The notes: generated by a model from the letters alone, not told the origin. Shown: positions 11,860 through 24,226, numbered from the stretch's first letter. The stretch: DNA of 64,000 nt from Knufia peltigerae (GCA_030247855.1 JAPDRN010000042.1:62001-126000), one strand, 5' to 3'. Translations and numbers: made by a program.

Positions 11860-14228
11860 ATGGAGTCCGAAATCCAAGCTCAGATTCCCAATATTGACCA
11901 AGTCCTCTCGGAATACTCCGTGGTAAGTACCTAACCTATCATGTGCTCGTAGCACAACATTGGTCCAGTACTGTTTATCAGAGTCACAGCTTGGGTCTAT
12001 CATAAACGTGCTAACTGACGTCTTCTTAGGGTTATCTCAACCATGCATCAAAGCTTTATTTTTCCGACGAGGATCCATCTGCTCAGTCTCCCCTGGCCGA
12101 AGCTTTGGAGACAATTACTGCCCTGCTGGTCTCCGCTTCGGGCAACTTCTCTGAACAGAATGAAACTGCCATTCGGAACTTGATTGAGAAGTTCATCTCC
12201 AGATTGGGAGATGCGAATGGTGTCGATCCAGAGCGGCGGCAGATGCCATTTGCCGCCAAGAAGCTCGAGCAGACCATTCAAGTTAGCTCACAGCGGAATA
12301 TCTCGTCCACCCTGGGCCTGACCAGTGGCGCCATTGACCTCGAGGCTGCGAATGCTCGCAAGGTGGAATCGAAGGTAGATAAAAAGAAACTTGAAAAGGC
12401 TGAACGCAAGATCCGAGCAAAGCAAGACAAGAAGACTATGAAGAATGTGGAATATGAAGCCTCACGACTGCTCGACCAACCTGACAGCACCCAGTCCTAC
12501 GAAGAGTTCTTCATGGCGGTCAATCCTCTCCAGCTTGGCGCCGATGCACAATCGAAGAGCAAAGACATCAAGGTCGATGGAATTGACGTTTCTATCTCCG
12601 GCAAGCGAATCCTCACCGATACCTCTCTAACGCTTGCATATGGCCGGCGGTACGGTCTTGTCGGTCAAAATGGTATTGGTAAATCTACATTACTTCGTGC
12701 CCTGAGTCGACGTGAAGTTGCCATTCCCACCCACATCTCAATTCTTCACGTCGAACAGGAGATTATGGGGGATGACACACCAGCTCTCCAGGCTGTGCTT
12801 GATGCCGATGTATGGCGGAAACACCTTCTAGCAGAACAGGATAAGATCACCAAACAACTGGCAGCCCTCGAAAGTGAGAGATCGACAATGGCTGACACAT
12901 CCAAAGATGCAGCTCGGCTGGACAAGGAAAAAGATGGCCTTGACACCACCTTGGGCGACATCCAAGCGAAACTCGGTGAGATGGAATCGGATAAAGCAGA
13001 GCCCAGAGCCGCCAGTATTCTGGCTGGCTTGGGATTTTCTCCAGAGCGTCAACAATTTGCCACCAAGACTTTCTCCGGTGGCTGGCGGATGAGATTAGCA
13101 CTAGCCCGAGCACTATTCTGTGAACCTGACCTGCTGTTGCTGGATGAGCCTTCCAACATGTTGGACGTGCCATCAATCACCTTCTTGTCGAATTACCTCC
13201 AAACCTACCCCAGTACTGTTTTGGTTGTTTCTCACGATCGAGCATTTTTGAATGAGGTTGCTACCGATATTATTCACCAACACTCTGAAAGACTAGACTA
13301 TTACAAAGGTGCCAATTTCGACTCCTTCTACGCTACCAAGGAGGAACGGCGAAAGAATGCCAAGCGCGAATATGAAAACCAGATGGCACAGAGAGCTCAT
13401 TTGCAAGCATTTATCGACAAGTTCCGGTACAATGCTGCGAAAAGCTCTGAAGCACAATCACGAATCAAAAAGCTGGAACGCATGCCAGTGCTCGAGGCTC
13501 CAGAGGCCGAGTATTCAGTCCACTTCAAATTCCCAGACGTGGAAAAGCTGTCACCTCCCATCATCCAAATGACCAACGTTGCTTTTGGTTACACCAAGGA
13601 AAGCCCTCTTTTACGCGGTGTTGATCTGGATGTTCAACTGGATTCCCGGATTGGCATCGTCGGACCCAACGGTGCAGGTAAGACAACGGTGCTGAAACTC
13701 CTGACCGGACAACTGCAACCTACCACTGGGCTCATCTCGCAAAATCCACGTCTTCGCATTGGCTATTTCGCTCAGCACCATGTGGACGCACTGGACATGA
13801 ACACTTCTGCCGTGGGCTTCATGCAAAAGACGTACCCGGGGAAAACCGATGAAGAATACCGCCGTCATCTTGGTGCTTTTGGTATCACTGGAATGACAGG
13901 CCTGCAGAAGTTAGAGCTTCTGTCTGGTGGTCAAAAATCAAGGGTGGCATTTGCATGCTTATCGCTGACAAATCCACACATTCTGGTGCTTGACGAACCG
14001 TCCAATCACTTGGATATTGAAGCTATGGATGCTCTCTCGACTGCTTTGCAGCAATTCCAGGGGGGTGTTTTGATGGTCAGCCACGACGTTACGATGCTGC
14101 AGAACGTATGCACCAGCCTATGGGTATGTGACAAAGGTATAGTTGAGAAGTTCCCTGGTGATGTCAATGCATACAAGAAGAAGATATCCGCGCAAGCAAA
14201 CGAGGCTGGGGTTGTTCAAGCCCATTGA
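11860..14228 (+). CDS. GCN20: ABC-F ATPase, Gcn20-type translation regulator
   Basis: Two exons, 11860-11922 and 12030-14228, give 753 residues, against 752 for yeast Gcn20. The 107-nt intron starts GTAAGT and ends TTCTTAG, and joins SEYSV to GYLNHASKL. There are no membrane segments. An N-terminal helical region of about 190 residues (MESEIQAQIPNIDQVL onward, with a lysine-rich coiled stretch) precedes two ATPase domains. Domain 1 has Walker A GQNGIGKST, signature FSGGWRMRLALARALF and Walker B LLLLDEPSNMLD. Domain 2 has GPNGAGKTT, LSGGQKSRVAFA and ILVLDEPSNHLD. In yeast, Gcn20 with Gcn1 contacts ribosomes and helps activate the kinase Gcn2 when amino acids are short. The domain order, N-terminus and length favour Gcn20/ABCF3 over the ABCF2/Arb1 group. 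Confidence 0.92.
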
Positions 14229-14754
14229 TGCTCCGTTGCCAACTTGTAGATAGGTGGAATGATATGTTGTCCTACCGCACTCCTTTTATTGCTTGCGACG
14301 CGGCTTGTCTGCTATGTGGACTTTTTGATTTCTTGTGGTGCAATCCCACCTAGGTAGTAACAGTTCACTGCTGCGATCGGTCGATCAATTCTGCAACACA
14401 AGCCTGCAGCCTTGGCCAACTGCTAGTTTAATGGCCTATTGTATGTGCACTTGATACAATTCTGTGAGGCTATGACGCACTATCGGAAAAACACCGGGTC
14501 CCGGCCGACATTCCTGTTTCAGACCAGGTAGTAATTGGGTCCCTTCCTGCGAAGAACCACCATGAAGTCATCACTGTTGTGTGTGTTCCTTGCAAAGACC
14601 TTGCCGTGAATACAAGTATGATGCTGTCGCCTCTCGCTTCTCTCATGTGCAGTCATATCCATTGTGCCTCCTTTCACAGGAGATTCCTCAACGACTGTAC
14701 CTTGTGGCCTCCTTGAACTTGCCAGACAATCGTACCCTCCCAGCCGATCTGATA
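14229..14754. other. Intergenic region and probable promoter of the PQQ dehydrogenase gene
   Basis: This 526 bp separates two tandem plus-strand genes. The frame of the downstream gene is open back to an ATG at 14581, but that extension lacks a signal peptide, so I treat it as untranslated leader. No other feature is visible. Confidence 0.5.
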
Positions 14755-16244
14755 ATGACCAGAGGATTCAACTTCCTCACGGCCCTGATCGCCTTCCTGC
14801 CCTTGTCATCACTCGCACAATCCTCATCAAGTTGTGGACCCGTTCCCTCAGGGGCCATCAAACCCTCTGTCGCGTCCGGCTTTGCTGTGCAAGTCGTCGC
14901 AACTGGCTTGTCCAAACCACGTGGTCTTCATTTTGACAATGCCGGGAATCTATTGGTGGTGGAACAAGGAAGAGGCGTGGTCTCTGCCCACACATTGAAT
15001 GAGAACGAAGGCTGCATTTCCGTTGAATCTTCGGTTGATGTGACCTCCAGACTGAATGTATGGGTGCCAGACGTGAGACATGCAGTGTAACTGCTAACAT
15101 ATCTTAGCTCAATCACGGCATTGAAATGTCCAACGATGGTAAAACACTATATGCGTCGTCGGCTGAAGCAGTTTACTCTTGGAGCTACGATGAGTCGGCT
15201 CGAACCGTGTCAAATCAGGCCCGTATTGTGGCCAACATGACCACTAATGACCATACCACCAGAACCCTTCTCCTTTCACAAAAGGCTCCTGGGCTGCTTG
15301 TGGTCACAAGGGGAAGCACTTCCAATATTGATATTGATGCTGCAAGTTTGGCCTCTGGCCATTCGCAGGTCAAAGCCTTCAACTTGACTAACCGTACTGG
15401 GGTGTACGACTTCGACATCGATGGCCTCCGTCTTGGCTGGGGTTTGAGGAACGACGTTGGAGCTGCAGAGCATCCTGCAAGCGGCGGCATCTACACCGTT
15501 GAAAACTCGGCCGATCAGTTGACACGAATGGGAGTCGATATCCACGAGGACAATCCAGCGGAAGAACTGAACTTCTTGGGGTATCTTAACGGCCGGGAAT
15601 ATGCCGCTCAAGGAGGCAATTTTGGTTACCCATGGTGTTTCTCTGCATGGGGAGTCGGCGACCTCCCTGACAATGGCAACTTGACTGTCGGAAGTCAGTA
15701 TGCGGTCGATGCATCCCCGGATTCGAACAACCAGAACAAAACAGATGCTTACTGTGCGCAACAAGAGCCCGCCCGCCTGGTCTTCCAAGCGCATATGGCA
15801 CCTCTCGATATCAAGTTCAATAACAGCGGCTCTGAGGCATGGGTAACATTCCATGGCAGCTGGGACCGAACGCAGCCCGTAGGTTATAAGGTATCAGTGG
15901 TGGCATTTGACAAGGATGGAGAACCTGTGGATTCCCTTGATAGTAAGGATGCTGCACGAGATGTCTTGACAAACCAGGATAATTCGAAGTGTCCGGACGA
16001 TTGTTTTCGGCCTGCCGCAATGGCCCTCGATTTGCATGGACGATTGTACGTCTCGTCGGATGCTTCAGGCGAAATATATCTGATTACAAGAGCCTCGGGT
16101 ACGAAACTTCCTGGTCCGACACCAACATCATCCTCGACAAGCACATCCACGGCGACAAATATAGCAGGCAGTATCGGATATGCATGGTCGTCAGGAGCCG
16201 GCCAGTTGTCGTTCATATCGATGTTGCTGGCCTTGCTGTTGTAA
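14755..16244 (+). CDS. Secreted GPI-anchored PQQ-dependent sugar dehydrogenase (AA12/sorbosone dehydrogenase type)
   Basis: Exons 14755-15057 and 15108-16244 are separated by a 50-nt intron (GTATGG..TCTTAG) and give 479 residues. The ATG at 14755 is chosen because it opens directly into a signal peptide, MTRGFNFLTALIAFLPLSSLAQ. The mature part is a soluble quinoprotein beta-propeller, with GLSKPRGLHFDNAGNLLVVE, the conserved QGGNFGYPWCF and FHGSWDRTQPVGYKV, and a late DCFRPAAMALDLHGRLYVSSD blade. Such domains (AA12, PF07995-like) use pyrroloquinoline quinone to oxidise sugars and can pass electrons to cytochrome or lytic monooxygenase partners; this is family knowledge. The C-terminus has a Ser/Thr-rich linker and a final hydrophobic helix ending LSFISMLLALLL, which indicates GPI anchoring at the cell surface. 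No cytochrome or cellulose-binding domain is present. The donor sugar is unknown. Confidence 0.85.
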
Positions 16245-16600
16245 TGGCGACATTATGATATGCCCAGCCAGATGAATATCATACATTCACCTCAAAAGTC
16301 ACATGGCATTTCAGTTGACCACCCTCATTCGAAAAGCATATGCCGGACGTGCTCATTGGTCCGCGGGACCGCGATGAGGCTGACTTCACCACATCTTGTC
16401 CACGGCCCAATTGCCCAAGGCTAAGGGATGCGCAGTCTCAAAATCGAATTTCGTTCTATCGCACTTTCAGCGCGTTCCACGTCTATCCTTACTTTCCTTC
16501 ATCATCTTTACAGGCTTACTCTGTTATGCCTCAACTGTGTTTTATGTATTGATTTCTTTCTGTTTTCGAATCGGAACATCGAGCCTCTCTGTGAACCATC
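16245..16600. other. Intergenic promoter region
   Basis: This 356 bp lies between the dehydrogenase stop and the F-box gene start. It is pyrimidine-rich just before 16601, as is common in fungal promoters. Nothing else is seen. Confidence 0.45.
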
Positions 16601-18972
16601 ATGGCGTCAAGCTCAGATACTGTCTGGGATCTCGACTCAGACCTCTCTGAGCCGACCTCAGATTTCGATGATGTGACGGCATCTTCCATCAATGAGGACT
16701 TGATGCACACACCTCTCAATGCGTCTGCTAGGTCAAAGCGTGATGCCGACTCACTACAAGCTAGTCACGATGACAATGAGCGCTCCGCGAAGCGGCTTCG
16801 CACCCCACAAGGCAGCCTCAGCAGACTTGAAGATTTGCCCACTGAAGTCAGTCGACTTTACAAGAGTTGTTAAATTTGTACTAATCCGATCAGATCCTCA
16901 ATCGGATTGCTTCCGAGCTTCCCAACGATGTAGATTTATTCAGACTCATTCGAGCTTCCCCAGCCTTCTGCGAGGCCCTTAACCCCAATACATCTGCCAT
17001 CTGGCGAGCGAGATTCTTGGTAAAATGGGACCATCCGTTTGTTCGAAACAACAAGTATTTTGCAATTGTGTATCGAGAAAGAGGTTGTATCCTGAATCAA
17101 TTCGTCGAATTCACCAATGAGAATGAGACGCGATTGATCTACCAGTTGGAACACCTGACATGTATGATCTTGGGTAAGGAGCTACGATGAGACATTCTGT
17201 GGTGATCAAGGCTAACATTTTCGCCAGAAGCGTACCATCAGCCAGACAAGCACCTTCCCCCACCTCTGAAGTCTCTCAATCTCGAGGCATTTGACTTGCC
17301 AAAAGATTCCCCTTGGATGAAAAGCTTCTTGACAAACACCTTCTATCCCAAAACCTTGAGTAGGGGTCAAAACAAATATGGTCAATCACATGCTCTCTTC
17401 GACGCGATCCAAGTCGCATTGTCCCACTTGGTGTTGTCCCCAGCTTCGGAGATGGCACAGGCTGTGCAATCCTCGAGGCATAGGTATGACATGGCTCTGG
17501 TTTATAACTGGAGCGGTCCGCTGGCAATGATTTGCCATCGAGTTCCTAGTGTCGAAGCTCCACCTACGCCTGCGCATGGTCCATCGGGTTTTTCAAATCT
17601 GACGCGAAGAGATCAAGGGCCAAAGTACGAAGTCGACACTTATGCGTTGCTCCATGTACGAAATTTCTTCCATCGCCATCTCATCGAGAGCGACTATGGT
17701 TCCCTGGAAGCCCACAGCAGCATGAACGAACGCACGTATGCCAGTATGGCAAATCTCTTGTGCGACGCTGGGATCGCTCCTCGACCATGGGACCAGATGC
17801 TAGTCCAAGGTCTACCTCTGATTGCGAACGAGTGGTACGGTCATTACAGCTGTATTCACCCGTGGCCGAAAAGAAGACAAGACCTGGAGATAGTTCAAAC
17901 TGATGCCGAAGATTGGAGCTCGGCTCACCCGCTTGTGAGTTTCTATCCACTACATCTGGTCTCGCAGTCGCTCCGTACTAACCACATCTAATAGAAACTC
18001 GACATTGTAATTGCCAAGAAGAACGATCTGGGATTCTGGCCTCCCATCTTTCGCGACATTCCGATCTTCAACGAAACCATTCCGGAGGCACTAGAGTCCA
18101 GCATCTCTTTCCGCGGGGTTGCACCCTTTGTCGACTTGCATGTCATGGACTCTGTGAGGAATTCCACATCAAAAGCGACTTTGACACTTCCGGGACTACC
18201 CAAGTACCACCCGTATACTTCTCTCCGAGTGCGTGGTGTCGTGCACCCAATTGGCAACTTGCCTCGACAAGATCAGGTCGAAAACCCTCGTACGACTATT
18301 CCTGGATGGAGCAGGGTCGTCATGATCATGTACAAACCCACCACGGACATGCAAATCGCGGTCCTTGAACGTGCCGAGCAGAACTTGAGCGGCTTCTTCG
18401 GCTCAGCCCTCAACAGCCTGATGAATCAAAATGGACAGCCTCTACTTGGACTCCAGCAGCTAGCAGCGGCAAATCTCGACCCCGAGGAATTGGAGTTGGC
18501 GAGGAAGAGAATTGTCGAGGAAAAATTGTCGAGAAATCCAGCATGGCGCCATCCCGAAAACATGGACAAGCACGTCATCGCGGAGATGGAAGAACGCTTC
18601 AAGAGAAGTGAACACATGGAGTGGACCGACATGGACTACGCTTATGCGTACGAAGGCATCGTCCTGCCCGGTGGGAAGATCATGATGGGTCGATGGTGGA
18701 GATGCGGCATCAACGGGGCATCTTCTCCCGGCTACGAAGTCGACGAACAAGGCGCTGGACCGGACAATCCAGATCAATCAGACGAAGAGTCGGATTCGGA
18801 AGCGGAGATTGACCATGGTGATGACGATGATGATCCCATGGACGTGGATGGCGGTGGTGCTAAGAGTCATGATGGTTTAGGATCGTCTTCGGCAACCACT
18901 AGCGCTCGTGCCAAACCTGCCAGAAAGCGTTTTCCGAAGTTGGAGAGGGGACCATTCGTCTTCTGGTGCTGA
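16601..18972 (+). CDS. Large F-box protein
   Basis: Four exons, 16601-16846, 16894-17173, 17228-17934 and 17995-18972, give 736 residues. All three introns (47, 54 and 60 nt) have consensus ends, and two have TACTAA-like branch sites. An acidic N-terminus (TVWDLDSDLSEPTSDFDD) and a KR-rich patch precede the F-box, LEDLPTEILNRIASELPNDVD, at about residues 77-97. The central part (GPLAMICHRV, IANEWYGHYSCIHPWP, KNDLGFWPPIFRDIPIFNETI) and the end (GGKIMMGRWWRCGI and a terminal RGPFVFWC) look conserved, with an acidic insert of about 40 residues (DEESDSEAEIDHGDDDDD) between the last two. F-box proteins recruit substrates to SCF ubiquitin ligases through Skp1. The substrate-binding region here matches no repeat type (WD40, LRR) that I recognise. 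Joining the F-box needs removal of intron 1, which lies exactly within it. Confidence 0.85.
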
Positions 18973-19342
18973 GTCAACACACGCAGTGCGTGACCTTTCT
19001 CGGTCGACGCATGACCATCTGAGTGGGCGGAATGTCCCCCAGTCAAGGCAGCAAAAATCAGAAGACAAGAGAAAAGAGAGGTGTCAAAACCTACGTACCC
19101 ATCGCGATCCCAACATCATCGCTGATGAAACAGCCAAAAACCAAAGAAAAAAAGAAGGCTCCCGCGGACTGTCTCGGGGTGTTATGGAAATGGAGTTTGC
19201 CGTGGATGCCCCTAGGTACAGCAAGTGTTTTTGTGTGAGATGAAGAAGAGAAGAAAAAAAAGAAGGCTCATTCGACAAGTGAGCAGACAGTTTCGGGTCA
19301 CAGATTAGCATTAGCCATTATCGTTTTCGGTCCATTTTTCCC

Positions 19343-19366
19343 CTTCTTCTTCTTCTTCTTCTTCTT
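19343..19366. repeat. (CTT)8 microsatellite
   Basis: Eight perfect CTT units lie in the untranslated space between two convergent genes. Confidence 0.9.
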
Positions 19367-19991
19367 ATCGGGCTCGTGAGCAGGAAAGGAACCCCGTGAG
19401 AGGGGGTCGACTTGATCCTCATGGCATTGGCGATGGATTATTGATACAAAAAACCAACGAAAATATCCCCCCCGCCCCCAAGAGAAAAACAAAGGGCGGG
19501 ACAAGGAATTTTAGGAAGGCACAGGAATGAAGAAGATTACAACTACTACCGATAGGATCGTCCCTGCTGTACTGTATGTGACGTGTGTTTGATTCCGTGT
19601 CGTTCTTGGTACACTCGGGCTCGATGGTCGACTTTGGATCTCGACGATAAAAATGTCATGATCTACACGTAGTACTAAGACGTGCATGTTGTTTGATGCA
19701 TGTACACGATAGTGAATGGACCATGTACTCGGAGGAAATCAAGTAAACAAGAGGGCATCATTAAAAAAAAAGGTACACTACCTCTGGGTGGGAGGGATAT
19801 CCAGAGTTCGGAGTACATGGGCATATATATATATACACCCAACGTTTTGCCATGTACAAGTTCCAAGTGATGTTACATGTACAGTATGAATATTCGCCAA
19901 TGAAAACCACGGAGATATGTACATGTATAAATATATATATATTATACTTTGTCCATCTGGTTATCTGATCATCATCGTCATGGTCATCAGC

Positions 19992-20021
19992 CGTCGTCGT
20001 CGTCGTCGTCATCATCATCAT
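19992..20021. repeat. Compound (CGT)6 / (CAT)4 microsatellite
   Basis: Six CGT units are followed, after no gap beyond one base, by four CAT units, about 40 bp downstream of the PEX20 stop codon. Confidence 0.85.
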
Positions 20022-20059
20022 CCAGTATCACCCGAAAGTACTCGCCTCCTTTTTTTGTC

Positions 20060-21504
20060 TCAGGTTTGACGAGATGCGAGAGGAACGGTCCTCATCTGTG
20101 GACTCTGGTCGGGGTACCATTTCCCCCCCGGGTGGACGTCGTCGACCTGTCGACGTGGCTGCATCGCGACGGCCGGGATGGACCCGTCGTCGTCGAACCC
20201 ATAATTCGTGTACGGGGAATGACGACCTATCTCGGCCGGCGCATAAACCGCGTCCATGTCCGGGAACTCGAAATGAGATTGCGTCTCTTGTTGTGGCTGT
20301 CGCTGCTCCTGTTGCTGTTGCCGTTGCCGGTTCTCGTGCAGGTTCTCGTGCAGGTTCAATGCCTCCATCTCTTTCTGGGCTTCGTACTGCAACTCGGGCT
20401 GGAGGATCGAGTCGAGAGAAACCGGAGTCGACGTGGCCGCTTGTCCGGTCGACACGTCTTGTAGATCATTGTTTTGGACCTCGACTTGTCTGTCACGGAT
20501 GCGACGCATGAGGTCCAAAAACTGCGAGTTTTGGAATTTGTCGCTGGTGTCGTGCTGCACGCTCGTCAGCAGCTGGCCGGCCGTACGGGCCAGTTCATCG
20601 GCGTCGCGAGAATCTTGGTCTTCTGTACGTTCGGTCCGTTCGCGGTACTGGATTGCGTCAGACCCGATTTTGTTCACGCTCTCCGTCTGTCCCATCACGA
20701 CCGACTCTTCGACGACGCTTTCCGAGACCTCGGCCGTCTCCCGCAGTTGGTCCATCTCTCGGGCGTGGGCGATCGCCTCTTGGAACGCCGCGTCAAAGTC
20801 AACGTCGGACATGGGGAAGTGCTGTTGGTCCACGGAAGACATTCCTGGCATTTCCTGCTGTTGTTCGAATCCTGCCCCGTCTCGGTACATTCCGTTGCCG
20901 CCGTACGACTGGTACGCCATGGACGAGTAGCCCATGAACGACGTGTTCGTGTTTGTCGCGGTCATATCCATCTGCGGCGGTTCTCTCGCGGCTTGCTTGC
21001 CCTGCGCCACGGGCGACGCCGCGCCTGGACGTTGGCGCATGAACTCATTCTGCCACCCACCACCGATTGTAGATTTGACGAGGGGCGCTTCGGTGCGGAA
21101 TTGACCTGCGGGCAAGGGTTGTCGATCGTGCAAGTTCATCCGCTGGAAATCGGCGGCCCATCCTGCCGGTCCGAAGGAGGGCTGCTGCTGTAGCGGGGAG
21201 AAGGTGGTGGGAAGGGCATTGGCAAATTCTGGCTGTCGGTGTTGAAATGGACCCGGAGAGGCATTCTCAAAGGCATAAAAGTCGGCATCGAGAGATCCGG
21301 CTCTGGGGTCGGCGGTACGGAAGCCCTGGCGGAGAACGTCAATGTCATGCACGAGCAAGCACATAAGAAGACCCAGGGAATTTTTACCTGTCCAGGTGAT
21401 TGTCTGGGGCCGACGAGTCGATCCTGTTGGAGCGTCCTATCGACTTGGGTATGTTTCTGCAGGTTCTGAAGAGGGTTGGAAGGCCCACAGAGAGCGTCGG
21501 CCAT
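20060..21504 (-). CDS. PEX20: Peroxin 20, PTS2 import co-receptor
   Basis: Exons 21504-21388 and 21325-20060 with a 62-nt intron (GTAAAA..CGCCAG) give 460 residues. The N-terminus MADALCGPSNPLQNLQKH followed by DRTLQQDRL is the hallmark of Pex20-type proteins, and Cys6 corresponds to the conserved cysteine ubiquitinated for receptor recycling. Two WxxxF motifs, WAADF and WQNEF, lie in the first third and would bind Pex13/Pex14 docking proteins. A glutamine-rich segment (RQRQQQQEQRQPQQ) and a C-terminal acidic/aromatic region complete it; the Pex7-binding site is expected near the C-terminus. In filamentous fungi Pex20 pairs with Pex7 to bring PTS2 proteins such as thiolase into peroxisomes. 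There are no TPR repeats, which separates it from Pex5. The intron falls straight after the conserved N-terminal block, and the stop is at 20060-20062. Confidence 0.92.
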
Positions 21505-22383
21505 GGTTGGGAGTCGTGAAGGCGATTGCGGCGTGCGATGATTGATAAGTCGAGGGTCGAGGAGAGCGCAGGTGAGGACTTCGTAGTCTTTTGTGTACTG
21601 TGCCGCCCGGACTTTGATCGGGAATGATGTACAAGGGATATCGACTTGTTGATGACTGTACCGGCAATTTTGGGCGAAATGTGATCAAGCATGCGAATGT
21701 ACGGCGTACAAAGATTCCAAGTAAGAAGCCTGGAAAGTGACTGTGCCGAGGTCTGGCGAGGATCCTGGATTTTACCGACAGCCTTGTGTCCTTTTTGGGA
21801 AATGTCGTCACGAGGCTGCAGCTTTGTCAGCACAAACTCCCTTTACTAGCTACTGCCTCACACTACTCCCAGCACATTGCATGTCAGTATTGAAAATATT
21901 GCCAATGACATCTCGAGACTGGCTGGCACTGATAAGCGCTGGGTGTGCAGAATATCGACACAGTTTAAGCTATAGCTCTGTAGACACCCTCGGTCTCCGC
22001 CTATTGCGGAAGATTGCAAGGGTTGATCACTCTCTCAGCGACCACCTTGCTTTGGTAGAAAGTTGGCAGAACCGCCACGGGTCCTGGTACACGTCACTGG
22101 GCTGTGTTTGCCTCCTTTCTCTGGTATATTCCCTCCGACCCAGAACAAAAGACATGAACTCGATCCCCAACGACCACAGTCATGCCACGGTTTGCGTATT
22201 GGCCACCACTTTTGAAACCCATCTCCTCCGCAGACATTGATCAAATCGTGAGTCTGAACAGTCTGTCCGCATCGGTAATGGAAGGACGGGCAATGAATGG
22301 ATGCTCAATTTGAGCCGCTGTATGAGTTGGATGTCTCGTAGAGCCGAATGGTTGGTTCCCTAATAGGCCTCATTATCCCAGCG
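21505..22383. other. Intergenic promoter region of PEX20
   Basis: This 879 bp lies between the PEX20 start and the 3' end of the next minus-strand gene. The open frames here, for example 21737-22240 plus, show no recognisable domain. Confidence 0.5.
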
Positions 22384-24226
22384 TCACGTCTTTGAAGCTG
22401 TCGGAATTATGACCAATCGCTCAAAGGTTCGTTCGCATACTTTCATCATGAGTTCCGTCCAGAGGAATCTCTTCAGAATGTCTTTGTATTCCTCGAGGCA
22501 CAAGTGTTTGGTGTATCCTCGTCGAAACCTCGTGATGTAAAATTCTGCGTCCTCACCATGCTCGCCCGTCGTAAGGACAGCCGCCCATAGCCCGACGGAT
22601 TGCGCCCAGATCATACAATCTTCTTGTCCTAGTTTGATTTGGCATTGCTCAATGACGGTACGGAGAGCATCCTGCGCCGTTTTGAAGATAGGGCCATGAA
22701 CCATGCATCCAAATTCACAGTTGCAGAGAAGCAACAAGGCAAGGCAAACGACGTGCTCGATAACAAAGCCCCCCGGTTGTGCCAATGCAAAGCCCGCTGG
22801 GGTCTCTTGGATCGAGATGCGACGGAAGCAATCGATACAATTGTGGAACTCGTGCTCAGCTCTGTATGCCACCACGTATGTGGCCTCGAAACTTGTGAGG
22901 GGTTCATCTCGACGTCGTCCTTTGTGGAGAATCGTCGTCAATTGGCTCACTCGTACCATGATTTCCAGCAGTTCCATGCTAAAGACGCCATTCAATGTCA
23001 GGCTTCGGATGCCGGAGGGGAGACTCGGCAGGACAGTGGCAAGCTCAGCCGCACTCGGGTAACGAAGTGGTTCGCGTTGATCCGAAGAATACGGCGATAG
23101 CATGTCCTTGGTTGGATCAATGTGCCATGCCGGTTCTTCCCTATTTGACTAGTCAGTTATACAGACAGGTCAGAGTATGAAGAGACCATACTCGGACAGA
23201 AAGCTCTTGGTGAACGAAGACAAATTCTCGTGTGTCAACCAAGCGCCACGCGCAGGCCTATGACCGGAATTTTAGCCAGCCTCACACAGCAGCAGGGAAG
23301 ATAGTCCTACATGCCAGGAATTTGTGGGAGTGCTACTAATTTTCGTAGAGCGCGTCGGTGTATCATTACCGGCTGAACATCCTGAAAGGAAATCTGGGTG
23401 GTTTGAGTACTCAGTGTCCATGAAACAGGAGGTTGGTACGTACGTCCAATCCCATTAGCATAATAATGGCCAAAATGGCAGCCATGTCTACGTCCTGAAA
23501 GTGGTTTTGCAATTTGAACGAGAGTGTCTGGAGAGCCAGCCCCTTGAAGAGCAGCACACGTTGTGATGGATTTTTTGGGATCATGAGTGTCGTTCTCACT
23601 ATACAATTTGTTAGCAGTGAGAAGCACATCGACGGAGATGCAGATTCTGGAATGTTGACGATCGCCGGCAGTCATTACGTGTGAGTCTTACTTTCGTAGT
23701 CGGCACATCCCATTGCCATTATCGCGTAGAACAGTTCGGGACTCATCAATGCCATTGCAAAGTTCTTCTCCGCCGCTTTCTTTGCGGAGCCGATGGCTCG
23801 CTGCAGTGGCTGTATTCTGTAGGCATAGGATCGAAGGACTGGAATGGATCCCATCAGTTCGTACGCCGCACACGTATAACGTCAGCACCTACCATAGTCG
23901 GCTATCTTCCGATGCTCCGGAATGTCCATATACGCAAGCTTTCCATAAGGATCGAACTGGATACCATTGAAGATCATGGCTCTATCCGCGAGCAGCCCAT
24001 TGGCATCTGACATGGCATTGTACGTTGCAGGCCGGTACTTTCGAGATGTTGAAAAGAGGACGACCTGGTCGCTGGCAACTTGAGTATCAGTAAGACACTT
24101 CTTGCTGCCGACCACCTTCTTCTTCGACTGCTTCGTTTTCGACGCATTGATTGAGATGCGTCGTTGCTGTTCGTTGTCATTCCGATGGTGACCATCTGCG
24201 TAATTGATGAAAACAATTTGTCGCAT
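22384..24226 (-). CDS. Fungal-specific transcription-factor-domain protein without a visible zinc cluster
   Basis: I assembled six exons: 24226-23893, 23838-23692, 23598-23444, 23381-23311, 23257-23192 and 23140-22384. All five introns are 51-93 nt and have GT..AG ends, and the phases match throughout, giving 509 residues. The N-terminus MRQIVFINYADGHHRND, followed by a KQSKKK basic patch, resembles a large group of fungal proteins that keep the Fungal_trans_2/DUF3468-type regulatory domain but replace the Zn2Cys6 finger with a short basic start. Middle segments such as MSPELFYAIMAMGCADYE and DMAAILAIIMLMGLD are typical of that helical domain. The last exon is mainly helical with several cysteines. 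It probably acts in the nucleus, either as an atypical regulator or as a protein partner. DNA binding is not supported by the sequence. The many exons mean boundaries could be wrong by a few residues. Confidence 0.75.

Larger units (their letters stand above)
18973..20059. other. Intergenic region between convergent genes, rich in simple repeats
   Basis: This 1.1 kb separates the 3' ends of the F-box and PEX20 genes. It contains (CTT)8 at 19343-19366, an AT run at 19823-19834 and CGT/CAT triplets at 19992-20021. No coding signal is seen. Confidence 0.55.

Noticed and set aside
14581..14754. N-terminal extension of the PQQ dehydrogenase
   Set aside because: The ATG at 14581 would bury the signal peptide 58 residues inside; the ATG at 14755 opens directly into it.
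15276..15854. 192-codon minus-strand frame
   Set aside because: It is antisense to the dehydrogenase exon that carries conserved motifs.
20474..21193. 239-codon open frame on the plus strand inside PEX20
   Set aside because: It is antisense to the clear Pex20 coding sequence, has no domain, and its composition reflects the complement of the Gln/Ser-rich exon.
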